A stretch of 64,000 nucleotides of DNA, taken from contig CM059971.1 of the NCBI GenBank assembly GCA_030490835.1, positions 22,933,817 through 22,997,816 on the forward strand, read 5' to 3'. Shown here in pieces: positions 1 to 11,199 of the stretch. This stretch comes from Annona cherimola (Eukaryota > Streptophyta > Magnoliopsida > Magnoliales > Annonaceae). A program made the position numbers and the translations under genes. The notes beneath the pieces were generated by a model. It did no database searches. It was not told the DNA's origin and saw nothing but the letters and a program-made list of their open reading frames with translations. How positions within the stretch are numbered: the stretch's first letter is position 1; every line of letters starts with the position of its first letter.

Positions 1-1720
1 GTCTACTAACATATTTGTGGAAATGTTTAAGGTATATACACTTGAAGAAAATAGAGCATGGAAGCCAAGTCGTACCCCAAGTCGACCCCAAGATCGACTT
101 CAAGAAGAAGAATCTGTCCAGAGTTGAAAATAGAAGAAGAGCAAGTGAAGTCGCAGGCCAAGTCGACTCCACTTGTGACTTGGGAAGCCAAGTCGCAAAC
201 GAAGTCGACCTCACTATCGACTTCAGTCGAGAAAAACTGTCCAGAGCTGAATTTGAGACGGAAGAATGCCGAAGTCGCAAACGAAGTCGACTCCAGTTGC
301 GACTTGGGCGAAGTCGCGGACGAAGTCGACCCCAAAGTGCGACTTGAGGAATTCAAAGATCAAAGATGCAGTTTCAAGCTTATCTTCAAGATCAAATCAA
401 GGATACAAGCTCTTTATCAAAATCAAGTTTATCAAGTTCAAAGCATGGATTCAAGTTCAAGATCAAATCAAGATTATCAAGTCCAAGACACAAAGTTTCA
501 AATATGCTTCAAGATGAAGAGATAATCAAGCCATGAAGACCAAATGAGTCCAATGTGCATGAATCAATCATGCAAGGATCAAACTCTCCAAAGATTCACA
601 AAGGTTCAAGCTAATCCAAGAAGAATCAAAGTCAAGTTCTTCAAGATTCACAAAGACTACAAATATGTGAAGACATTCAAGAATAAATTGATCAAAGAAA
701 GAAGCCAAACAAGATAGAAGCAATTCATTGAAGATCAAAACTTAAGTTGCAAAGATCGAGTCAAGTCGCAACCCAAGTCGACTCCATGATCGACTTGAGT
801 TGAAGTCTAAAGCCAAGTCGACCCAAGACTCAAGACTCGGAATTTGAAGTCGCAAACAGAAGGTGAAGTCGCATCCGAAGTCGACTCCACCTGCGACTTG
901 GGTCAAGTCGCAACCCAAGTCGACCCGACTGGAACTTGAAGTCACAATTGGAGAAGCGAAGTTGCATCCGAAGTCGACTCGGCATGGGACTTGAGTCGCA
1001 ACGGTCGGATTCTATTCGAACGTTGGCGCATTAAATGCGCGCCACCTACCTCTAACGTTCGGATTCCCTCCAAAATTATAAATAACATTCATGGTGGACG
1101 AGGGAAGCAAGCAGAAATCATTAAGTGAGCATAACTCCTATATTCAAGAGCTTCAAAGAGACAAGGCCATTCAAAGAAGAAGAACTGTGCTTCTAACTGC
1201 AAGAGCTTCAATTCAGAATCTTGAAAGCCTACACAACAAGTTCTTCTCTGAGCTAAATCGTTTCTACACATCTGTAAAGTGTAGATTTCTTTTGCAATTT
1301 CGTTTGTTTGTGTTGTACTTGATTTAGCTTGGGTAGCTAAGATCAAGTGTATGCAAAGTAGTGTGTGATTGGAGTGAGACTCATCACCTACTTGTGCAGC
1401 GTGTTGTTTATGCCCCCTAGAGCTGGAATCTAGAAGAGAGCAATGGCTCTAATTGTATTGGAAGAATACAATAGTGGAACCCAAGTCAGAAGGAGTGTGA
1501 GCTTGGAAGAGTGGAGTAGGGAGGTTGCCCGAACCACTATAAAAATCCTTGTCTGCTTGATTTATTTATTTGCTCTCTACATTACATTGCTTTCCATTTT
1601 GTTTCTTCATTCAAGGGGATTGAACCTACGAGGGGTTAAGTTTTTAAGTTACCAAAGAAATTTTTAAGAACCCAATTCACCCCTCCCCTCTTGGGTTTTG
1701 CCATCAATTCGGGACCAACA
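1..1720 (+). repeat. 5' LTR (truncated by window edge)
   Basis: It matches 7092-8811 at a constant offset of 7091 and ends in ACCAACA. I noticed five substitutions from the 3' LTR (positions 2, 6, 13, 254, 1446) in 1720 bases, about 0.3%. The first third and positions 755-1005 are packed with AAGTCG and its complement CGACTT. Short open frames within it are shadows of this repetition. Confidence 0.95.
1077..1084 (+). promoter_or_regulatory. TATA box of 5' LTR promoter
   Basis: TATAAATA lies about 35 bases downstream of a GC-rich near-palindrome (GGCGCATTAAATGCGCGCC) and after the second AAGTCG cluster, as expected for the U3/R boundary of a plant LTR. Transcription would start near 1105-1115. 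No transcript evidence is available here. Confidence 0.6.
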
Positions 1721-1722
1721 AG

Positions 1723-1734
1723 TGGTATCAGAGC
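1723..1734 (+). other. primer-binding site, initiator Met-tRNA
   Basis: TGGTATCAGAGC lies two bases after the 5' LTR end. This is the usual plant copia/gypsy complement to the 3' end of initiator methionine tRNA, used to prime minus-strand DNA synthesis. Confidence 0.93.
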
Positions 1735-1768
1735 AGGTCTTTGAGTTAAATCAAAAAGATCAAATCAT

Positions 1769-3685
1769 ATGGCATCTCAATCTACTTCCGTTCCCGCATT
1801 TGCTGAAGGCCAATCCTTTACAAGGCCACCATTGTTTGATGGGAACAATTTTGGTTATTGGAAGCTTTGTATGAAGCAACTCATCATGGCTACCGACATG
1901 GATTCTTGGATTGCAATCCAAGATAGAGTAACTTTGCCTATAGATGAAAAAGCTTCCAAATGGACCGAAGAGGAAGTAAGAACCGTCAAGAGCAATGCTA
2001 AGGCTATGAACTCTTTATTTTGTGCTCTTACGGCATCTGAGTATGATAGAGTATCATCTTGTCTAACAGCCAAAGAGATATGGGATACTCTAACATCCAT
2101 TTATGAAGGAACCTCCCAAGTCCAAGGGACTAGGAGAAATATTTTGATAGGAGAACTGGAAAGCTTTAGAATGCTAGAAACAGAAAATATTTTTGAAATG
2201 TTTGCTAGATTCTCAAAAATTACTAACGCTTTAAAAGGTCTTGGAAAGGCTATATATGAATCTGAGCAGGCCATGAAGATTTTGAGAGCTCTACCTGAAT
2301 CATGGACTCCAAAGATTACTGCAATAGAAGAAGCCAAAGACCTCAACACATTAAAGCTGGAAGACTTGATTAGTTCATTAATGTCACATGAGCTAATCAA
2401 GAAAAGGAATGAGGATCAACACAAAGGCAAAAGAGCAATTGCCTTGAAAGCCACACAAGACACAGACGACACCTCATCCTCTCGAAACGACGACGAGATT
2501 GCCCTACTCACAAAACGTTTCAGAAAATTTGTGAGGAAAGGCGGAAATTTCAGAAATTTCAGAGATAGAAATTCCAGAGAGAAAAAGAATGAACCAACCA
2601 AATGCTATAGATGCGGGGGCGTAGGACATATGTAAGCTCAATGTCCAACACCGGAAGAGAGGCCAAAGGAGAATCATGAGAGGAAGGAAAGACATGAAAG
2701 CAGAAAATTCCAAAGACCAAAGGGAAGAGGAATGTACGTCAATGAAGAAACCTCATCAACAAGAAGCTCCTCAACCGACGATTTTGAGGCGGAAAATTGT
2801 GCTAGAATTTGCTGCATGGCACGGTTCGAACAAGAAGAAGAATTGTTATGCTTGAATACAACCGAAGTTTTGGAAGAACAATCCACCTCAACAAAATGCA
2901 CAAGCAATGAAGAGGTAACTTCCAAACCTTGCCATTCTCAATCTAGTTATTCTTCTTTTCATGAATGCCTCAAATGTGCTGAATTAGAAGAACTACAACT
3001 TGCATATGATTCATTATATGAGAAAATCAAAAAGCTAGGAAACAAGTTGACATTGAAGAGACAACAATGTAACTTTGTTATTATTGAAAATGGAAAACTA
3101 GCTGAAAAATCAACAAAACTAAAAGAAGAAAATGAATCATTGTTGAAAGAGGTAGAGAAACTGAAAAAGGAGAACAAATCATTAAATGAATCATTAGCAA
3201 AGTTCTCTAATCCAGGAGAAAGTGTAAAAATGTTTTTGAACATGACCTCCCAAACAAATAAGAGAGGTCTTGGATACTATACATTTGATCAAAAAGAAAA
3301 TGGCAAATCAAATGTGCCAAAACTTGGGAAATATCAAACCAAAAGTGCACCAATATATAAGCCACAAAAGAAAAATGTCATGTGGACTAGAAGGCCAACA
3401 CTTGAACCATCATGTACTTGGAGGCCTACTCCAAGATTACCTATGGCTTGTAATTTCTGCAACAAAATGGGTCATAAAGCCTACAAGTGTAACTTTAAGA
3501 AATTATATGACCATGGTGCTAAATTAGTTTGGGTTCCAAGGAACACAAGATTTCGGCTTTCCAAGATAGAGCAGCAAAAATTAAATCATATTACTAACCC
3601 AGATGGACCCATAAAATGGGTACCAAAGAGACAAGATTCATTTGTTTATTTTTCAGATTTGTTTAAAGGCAAAGGCAAACAATGA
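1769..3685 (+). pseudogene. gag: copia gag (capsid/nucleocapsid), interrupted by one stop
   Basis: Gag packages the element RNA into virus-like particles in the cytoplasm. The frame begins at ATG 1769 just after the primer site. The N-terminal ~210 residues match the copia gag-polypeptide fold (a DGNNFGYWK-type start, then the UBN2-like helical region). A CCHC knuckle follows (CYRCGGVGHM), but TAA at 2633-2635 stops translation before its last cysteine; the same frame continues cleanly from 2636 with AQC. The second part (ATG 2732 to TGA 3683) holds a Lys/Glu-rich coiled coil near 2980-3220 and a second complete knuckle, CNFCNKMGHKAYKC, at 3449-3490. The frame ends 44 bases inside the pol frame, which lies +1 to it. 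A truncated 288-residue capsid could still be made. Confidence 0.9.
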
Positions 3686-6600
3686 ATGGTTCATGGACAG
3701 CGGTTGTTCAAGGCATATGACTGGAGAAAGAAGTTTGTTTCACAAACTTAAGCCTTGCAACGACGGAACAGTTGCCTTTGGTAATAACGAGAAAGGTAAA
3801 ATCAAAAGTAAAGGAAATATTTACAGTATTTCAAATGCATGCATGGAAGATGTCTTGTTTGTTGAAGGACTCAAGCACAATCTAATGAGCATTAGCCAAT
3901 TATGTAATAAAGGATATAAGGTTGTGTTTGAATCATCTATATGTAATGTATTTGATGGAGAACATATCATGTTTAGTGGAAAAAGACATGGAAATGTATA
4001 TTTGGTTTTACTAGATGAACTAAATGGTCAATGTCTAATGGCCATTGATAATGATCCATGGGTTTGGCATAAAAGGCTTGGACATATAAACATGGGAAAT
4101 ATAAAGACCCTATGGAAAAAGAGTTTGGTAGAAGGCTTGCCAAAGTTGAACTATGACAAAGACAAAATCTGCAAGGCATGTCAATTATCTAAACAACCAA
4201 AGATGTCTTTTTCTACCAAAAAGGAGATTTCCACCACAAGACCACTTGAATTACTACACATGGATCTATATGGGCCATCCGACATTTTAACCATTGGTGG
4301 AAAGAAATATGTATTTGTTATTGTTGATGATTTTTCAAGATTCACATGGATAATTCTCTTAGCTAGCAAAGATGAAGCCTTCTCTATGTTTTCAACTTTT
4401 GTAAACTTGGTGGAAAATGAAAAACAAAGTACTATTATGTCTATAAGAAGTGATCATGGTGGTGAATTTGAGAACAAACGATTCATAGAATTATGTAATG
4501 AAAAAGGAATTTATCACATATTTTCTGCACCAAGGACTCCACAACAAAATGGAGTAGTTGAAAGGAAAAACAGAACTATACAAGAGATGGCTAGAACAAT
4601 GCTAAATCAGAGCAAACTATCCAAGAAGTTTTGGGATGAAGCTGTGAGCATAGCTTGTCATGTTTTGAATCGTGTTACCATTAGAGCAATCTTGAAAAAG
4701 ACCCCATATGAGCTGTGGAAAGGAAGGAAACCGAATATTTCTTATTTTCATGCTTTTGGATGCACATGTTATGTTTTGAACAATGGAAAAACCAACTTGG
4801 GAAAACTTGATGCTAAAAGTGATGAAGCAATATTCCTTGGATATTCATCAAATAGCAAAGCATATAGAATATTCAATAAACGAAACCAAGTTGTAGAAGA
4901 ATCCATATATGTAGTTTTTGATGAAACTAACCCATGCTTTAAAAGAAAGGATGATTTAAGTGATGCAGATGACATTGCAAATAATCTTGAAAGGCTGCAT
5001 GTAGAAAAGCAAGAAGAATCCATGGAGGAAAGGGTAAGTGAAGGTAATGATTCCTATAAACCTCCAACTGATTTAAAATTCAAACATGCACATCCAATTG
5101 AACAAGTTATAGGAAATGTGTATGAAGGTGTAAAAACTAGAAGGTCAAAACAAAATGTGTGTGGACAATATGCTTTTGTATCCAAGATTGAACCTTCTAA
5201 TATTGAACAAGCTCTTAATGATGAAAACTGGATTATAGATATGCAAGAAGAGCTAAATCAATTTGAAAGAAACCAAGTTTGGCATCTTGTTCCTAAACCA
5301 AATGATTGTACTGTTATTGGCACCAAGTGGGTCTTTAGGAACAAATTAGATGAAAGTGGACTTGTAGTGAGAAACAAAGCTAGACTTGTGACAAAAGGAT
5401 ACTCACAAGAAGAAGGAATAGATTTTGAGGAATCTTATGCTCCAGTTGCTAGATTGGAGGCAATTCGCATCTTACTAGCTTTTGCATCTCACATGAACTT
5501 TAAATTGTTTCAAATGGATGTAAAAAGTGCTTTTCTGAATGGTTATATAAATGAAGAGGTGTATGTAGAACAACCACCTGGATTTGAAGAAAAAGATCAA
5601 TCTAAATTTGTGTACAAACTAACCAAAGCATTATATGGATTAAAACAAGCTCCAAGAGCTTGGTATGATAGACTAAGCAAATTTCTGATTGATCATGACT
5701 TTCAAAAAGGAAGGGTAGACACCACTTTGTTTATCAAGTATAAAGAAAAAGATATTTTGATCATTCAAATTTATGTAAATGATATTATTTTTGGTGCTAC
5801 TAATGAAACTCTTTGCTAAGAATTTTCTGAGCTTATGCAGAAAGAATTTGAGATGAGCATGATGGGAGAGCTAAATTTCTTCCTTGGACTGCAAATCAAG
5901 CAATTAAATGAAGGAATCTTCATTAACCAGTCCAAGTATATCAAGGAAATGCTGAAGAAGTTTGGTATGGAGAATAGCAAAGAAGCAAACACACCAATGA
6001 GCTCTACAATCAAGCTTGACAAAGATGAGAAGGGCAAAGCAGTTGAATTGAAATTGTATACAAGCATGATAGGTTCTTTATTGTATTTAACTGCTTCTAG
6101 GCCTGATATTTTGTTTAGTGTGTGTATGTGCTCTAGATTTCAATCATGTCCAAAAGAATCACACTTGGTAGCTGTGAAAAGAATCTTTAGATACCTAGTT
6201 GACACTACCAATATAAGACTTTGGTATCCAAAGGGCTCTAATTTTGATCTAATCGGCTACTCGGATGCGGATTTTGCCAGTTACAAAGTAGATAGGGAGA
6301 GCACTAGTGGAACATGTCAGTTTCTTGGAAGCATGTTGGTTTCATGATTTTCAAGAAAACAAACTAGTGTTGCTCTATCTACGACGGAAGCCGAATATAT
6401 TGCCGCCGGGAGCTGTTGTGCCCAATTACTTTGGATGAAACAGCATCTTAGGGACTATGACATGGATTTTAAAGATATACCTATCAAATGTGATAATACT
6501 AGTGCCATATGTCTAACCAAGAATCCAATCTTGCATTCTAGGACCAAACATATAGACCTTAGACATCATTTCATTAGAGAACATGTAGAAAATCATGACA

Positions 6601-6716
6601 TATGTTTGGTGTATGTAAGAACAGAGGATCAAGTTGTAGACATATTCACTAAGCCCCTAGCAAAAGAAGCATTTTATAAAATTAGAAATGACATGGGAAT
6701 GATTGAGTTAGGCTAG
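3642..6716 (+). pseudogene. pol: copia pol polyprotein (protease, integrase, RT, RNase H), with stops and a mutated RT active site
   Basis: Pol cuts, copies and integrates the element. Residues are numbered from the ATG at 3642. The protease motif is [10 protein letters not shown] with the Asp at residue 19. The HHCC zinc region is about 142-185 (WHKRLGH, CKAC). The integrase core triad is D208, D271, E307, exactly DD35E. In reverse transcriptase, [10 protein letters not shown] places the first catalytic Asp at 626. The YVDD box reads YVND: codon 713 (5778-5780) is AAT, losing a metal-binding Asp. TAA at 5817-5819 and TGA at 6345-6347 interrupt the same frame, which continues with the RNase H motifs SDADFA, TEAEY and CDNTSA to TAG at 6714-6716. 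The polyprotein cannot be active. Confidence 0.93.
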
Positions 6717-7021
6717 CATAAACTTAGGGGGAGCACCTGTTTAGGGGGAGCAAACCCACCTACCTCTTTCTTTACCCTCTAACTTTTTGATATATTGACA
6801 AAAAGGGGGAGAAGAATAGGATTTGAGAGCGAGAAGAGTAGGATTTGAGGAGGAGAAGAGTAGATATGTTTGGGGAGAAGAATAGGATATGTTTGTTGAA
6901 TGTTGAATGATTGCATGAGCATAAGTATGATATAATTTCAAAATGCAAAATGAGCATGTTATTAAGCAATTGAAAGGTATACACTCAAATCGGTTTTATC
7001 AATCATCAAAAAGGGGGAGAT
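6717..7021 (+). other. 3' untranslated spacer with repeated polypurine tracts
   Basis: This stretch has no open frame of note. It contains at least four G5 purine tracts (near 6725, 6743, 6804, 7013) and short A/G-rich tandem motifs around GAGAAGAGTAGGAT. The last tract, AAAAAGGGGGAGA, ends one base before the 3' LTR and is the expected primer for plus-strand synthesis. No envelope-like frame is present. Confidence 0.8.
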
Positions 7022-8811
7022 TGTTGGAAATATGTGGAAAACAAGTTAAATCTATGTTTTTATGATTAACAAATCAATTTGAGTAAGTCTTGGCTATTAA
7101 CATGTTTGTGGAAATGTTTAAGGTATATACACTTGAAGAAAATAGAGCATGGAAGCCAAGTCGTACCCCAAGTCGACCCCAAGATCGACTTCAAGAAGAA
7201 GAATCTGTCCAGAGTTGAAAATAGAAGAAGAGCAAGTGAAGTCGCAGGCCAAGTCGACTCCACTTGTGACTTGGGAAGCCAAGTCGCAAACGAAGTCGAC
7301 CTCACTATCGACTTCAGTCGAGAAAAACTGTCCAGAGCTGAATTGGAGACGGAAGAATGCCGAAGTCGCAAACGAAGTCGACTCCAGTTGCGACTTGGGC
7401 GAAGTCGCGGACGAAGTCGACCCCAAAGTGCGACTTGAGGAATTCAAAGATCAAAGATGCAGTTTCAAGCTTATCTTCAAGATCAAATCAAGGATACAAG
7501 CTCTTTATCAAAATCAAGTTTATCAAGTTCAAAGCATGGATTCAAGTTCAAGATCAAATCAAGATTATCAAGTCCAAGACACAAAGTTTCAAATATGCTT
7601 CAAGATGAAGAGATAATCAAGCCATGAAGACCAAATGAGTCCAATGTGCATGAATCAATCATGCAAGGATCAAACTCTCCAAAGATTCACAAAGGTTCAA
7701 GCTAATCCAAGAAGAATCAAAGTCAAGTTCTTCAAGATTCACAAAGACTACAAATATGTGAAGACATTCAAGAATAAATTGATCAAAGAAAGAAGCCAAA
7801 CAAGATAGAAGCAATTCATTGAAGATCAAAACTTAAGTTGCAAAGATCGAGTCAAGTCGCAACCCAAGTCGACTCCATGATCGACTTGAGTTGAAGTCTA
7901 AAGCCAAGTCGACCCAAGACTCAAGACTCGGAATTTGAAGTCGCAAACAGAAGGTGAAGTCGCATCCGAAGTCGACTCCACCTGCGACTTGGGTCAAGTC
8001 GCAACCCAAGTCGACCCGACTGGAACTTGAAGTCACAATTGGAGAAGCGAAGTTGCATCCGAAGTCGACTCGGCATGGGACTTGAGTCGCAACGGTCGGA
8101 TTCTATTCGAACGTTGGCGCATTAAATGCGCGCCACCTACCTCTAACGTTCGGATTCCCTCCAAAATTATAAATAACATTCATGGTGGACGAGGGAAGCA
8201 AGCAGAAATCATTAAGTGAGCATAACTCCTATATTCAAGAGCTTCAAAGAGACAAGGCCATTCAAAGAAGAAGAACTGTGCTTCTAACTGCAAGAGCTTC
8301 AATTCAGAATCTTGAAAGCCTACACAACAAGTTCTTCTCTGAGCTAAATCGTTTCTACACATCTGTAAAGTGTAGATTTCTTTTGCAATTTCGTTTGTTT
8401 GTGTTGTACTTGATTTAGCTTGGGTAGCTAAGATCAAGTGTATGCAAAGTAGTGTGTGATTGGAGTGAGACTCATCACCTACTTGTGCAGCGTGTTGTTT
8501 ATGCCCCCTAGAGCTGGAATCTAGAAGAGAGCAATGACTCTAATTGTATTGGAAGAATACAATAGTGGAACCCAAGTCAGAAGGAGTGTGAGCTTGGAAG
8601 AGTGGAGTAGGGAGGTTGCCCGAACCACTATAAAAATCCTTGTCTGCTTGATTTATTTATTTGCTCTCTACATTACATTGCTTTCCATTTTGTTTCTTCA
8701 TTCAAGGGGATTGAACCTACGAGGGGTTAAGTTTTTAAGTTACCAAAGAAATTTTTAAGAACCCAATTCACCCCTCCCCTCTTGGGTTTTGCCATCAATT
8801 CGGGACCAACA
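7022..8811 (+). repeat. 3' LTR (complete, 1790 bp)
   Basis: It begins TGTTGG directly after the polypurine tract and ends CCAACA, forming the TG...CA ends and short inverted termini typical of LTRs. It is followed by CTTAT, the presumed 5-bp target duplication. It carries the same AAGTCG clusters, at about 7150-7440 and 7846-8096. Confidence 0.97.
8168..8175 (+). promoter_or_regulatory. TATA box of 3' LTR promoter
   Basis: The same TATAAATA as in the 5' LTR. A promoter here would read rightwards into 8812-10970, towards the receptor kinase on the same strand. Confidence 0.5.
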
Positions 8812-10970
8812 CTTATTCCACTGTTTCAAGTCCTATCACATTTTAATCCATTGAATCATTCTAAACAGGCTAGATAAAATTTATAAATATTATTTTATTA
8901 AAATTCGTCTATTATGTCAATAAATAACTTGACAAGTTTTGAAACAATGTTCGAACTTCAAAGTGCTATCCCATTGAACATATCATACAATATTAGAAAT
9001 AATAATATATTAATTTTGCTAGTTAATTAAAAGCATATGTTTTTCAATGCAATTACAAAGCATTTTAAATAGCAATCAAATCTAATGATAGTTGTTCTAA
9101 AAATATGGTTCATCTAAACATGTAATTCAGAGTTTATGTGCAATATAATATTATATTTTTTGTATATTATTTAAATTATTAATTTCAACAATGATTCTGA
9201 ATTTTGGGTTATTTGGATTGAGTATTTTGGTTTTTGGATTGAGTTTATTAGATTTGCATTACATTTAGCCTAAATTAAACCATTCAAAATTTGGGTTGTG
9301 TGGGTCCATAGAGGGTAAAACCAGATTGAGTTATAACTTGCAAGTTGGGTGGTTGCATGGTAAGTTGGATTCATTTATTTGGTATTCTACACAGGTTAGG
9401 TTGTGCCTTACTTTATTATTATTATGATTACAACAGGTGATGAGAGACGATGCAATTGAGCTATACTCTGCAGGTTGGAGGGTTGTAGGATAGGTTGGAT
9501 TCATTTATTTGGTCTACTTGGATTAGGTTGTATACTACTTTTTTATTACATCCGGAGGTGGAAAACGATGCTCCTAGTAGGATTTCAAACATTGTTATGC
9601 AAATGAATGTGTGACATTAGCGGCCTATGCCCAAGTTCACATATTACATGATACTTGTCGATAGACTTTTGGTAACAACAGTTTGATAGATGTCGCCATC
9701 CCGCGGAATATTGTAATTACTAAGTGACTAATTAAGATATGTGTGCAATTGGCCTCATCCTAGTTACATTTTTCTATTTGAAAATGGGCCCCATATTGAT
9801 AAAATTTTTATTATGTATTTAAGATCTTTGTTTTAAAAATGCTTAGATGTTTTAATAGATGCACTTCAATGTGTTAATACTTTATAAAATCATTTATTTA
9901 TACAGGACTTGTGCTTAGACAATTTTAAAAATTACTTTAAATTAATATATTAATCAAACAAATTTATTATATTAGTTTTGCAATTTTTAGATCGAGCTCA
10001 CGATGACGAGCATTTTGATTTGAAGGAAACTTGTTGTATTAACTACATAAATGATTCTAAGCATAAGAGATGAGTTGAATTTTGATTTTTTGGTAAATAC
10101 GATGTATTTTAAGCTTGCAATATGATAATTAGGCAATTGTTCGCTGCACCATACTGTATTAAGACTATTTAGTTAATTGTCCATGTTTTATGGTGTAATC
10201 GGATCAAATTCTAAGGATTGAAGACTAACCTTAACCCTAATCCATGTATTTTATCAATGTTCCCAAGCAAGCTCTTTTCTTTTAACCTCTTTCCATATTA
10301 TCCATAAAAAAATAAAACGAAAAAATAAAATATACATAAAATGATTGGATAATGAGAGCAGAAATCTCTTAATGGCTTCAAACGTCATTTTCCACCTCAT
10401 GGTGCGTATTCCGACTTTCCGTCTGAGTGAAGGCATGGGTTCTAGTCTTCTAGATTGCAATGATACAGTAGATAATATTGAAGTATTTCCCTCCATTTTA
10501 TTTATTTGTCGCATCCTCCTCTTCGAGATGCACCTGCCAATTCAATCCATTTTACCAGGCTTATCATTCCAGGCCTTGTTTCATTGTCACCTGCAAAGGA
10601 AAATAAATCCAACAAATTGATGGCATTCTTACATTCACTAAGGGATATTAGATGGAATGAGTACGTTAAAATAAAACGATTAAATAGAATTAGATGGAAT
10701 GAGTACGTTAATAATGAACTCGGTTTGATTAGAATTAGATGGAATGAGTACGTTAATAATGAACGCGGTTTGATTAGAATTAGATGGAATGAAAGTAGTG
10801 AATCGATTAAATAGACGTGTGGAAAAATGATAATATTGCTCGATTGTTTGTCTTTGAGAGAGTTAAGTCAATGGGTGTTGATTATGGAGTCTACGGCTCT
10901 ACGCCCAACCTCGTCCATGAGATAAAACTGCCTTGCCTATTAGGATTTAGGAGTGGAACAGGAGAATGTA
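8812..10970 (+). repeat. segmental-duplication DNA upstream of the receptor gene
   Basis: There is no gene here. 8812-9830 aligns almost base for base with 51178-52200, and less closely with 19.85-21.5, 31.6-33.3, 44.75-46.8 and 61.5-63.7 kb. 9985-10970 matches blocks at 18.65-19.57, 26.86-28.95, 38.64-39.66 and 54.25-54.54 kb. 9540-9780 is a diverged relative of the ~510-bp tandem unit. The last part (from about 10250) serves as distal promoter of the intact kinase, so the intergenic copies are promoter paralogues without genes. Confidence 0.8.
10649..10800 (+). repeat. 45-bp minisatellite in receptor-kinase upstream region
   Basis: GATGGAATGA recurs at 10651, 10693, 10738 and 10783 (spacing 42, 45, 45). 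Three of the copies continue with GTACGTTA, and two of those share a following AATAATGAAC block. Paralogous blocks at 28.7, 39.4, 43.3 and 60.2 kb have only one or a partial copy. The 102-residue open frame across it is repeat-derived. Confidence 0.85.
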
Positions 10971-10974
10971 ATAT

Positions 10975-11133
10975 AGCGGAATATCAACCACATGACTGCC
11001 AGCAATAACTCATGATGATCACGCGTCTTTACAAATAAAACAAATAAACTCCACATATAGCCAGAGGCGAGTCAATTCGAAAGAGAAAATTGGACAGCGT
11101 CATAGCTACGAGTCATGCGGTTGATATTCTGCT
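10975..11133. repeat. 23-bp inverted repeat pair just upstream of the kinase TATA box
   Basis: 10975-10997 is the reverse complement of 11111-11133 with two mismatches. The 113 bases between could form a loop. The right arm abuts the TATA box. Similarity to the non-genic paralogues stops at the left arm (about 10970). Confidence 0.8.
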
Positions 11134-11140
11134 ATAAAAC
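11133..11140 (+). promoter_or_regulatory. TATA box of the receptor kinase gene
   Basis: TATAAAAC lies 67 bases before the start codon. Initiation about 30 bases downstream would leave a 5' leader of roughly 35 nucleotides. Confidence 0.65.
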
Positions 11141-11199
11141 GTTCTGCATACTGCACCTCCAACACCCACAAACTACCCCAGCCATATCCCACTCTAAAT

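Larger units (their letters stand above)
1..8811 (+). mobile_element. Ty1/copia LTR retrotransposon, SIRE/Maximus-like, 5' end outside window
   Basis: The element has the order LTR, tRNA primer site, gag, protease, integrase, reverse transcriptase, RNase H, polypurine tract, LTR. Integrase lies before reverse transcriptase, which defines copia rather than gypsy. Long LTRs (1790 bp), a long gag with a coiled coil and a second CCHC knuckle suggest the SIRE/Maximus lineage, though no envelope-like frame follows RNase H. The first 70 bases of the 5' LTR lie outside the window. The five bases after the 3' LTR are CTTAT; the same CTTAT sits at 51178-51182 in an unoccupied paralogous copy of the flank, so it is the expected target duplication. 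The coding region is disabled in several places, so the copy is non-autonomous. Confidence 0.95.

Noticed and set aside
15..525. Overlapping open frames on both strands in the LTRs, rich in Ser/Lys/Val
   Set aside because: They arise from the AAGTCG repetition, recur identically in both LTRs and resemble no protein.
10506..10814. 102-residue frame with a repeated RIRWNEYV motif upstream of the kinase
   Set aside because: It translates the 45-bp minisatellite in the promoter; no start context or relatives support a gene.
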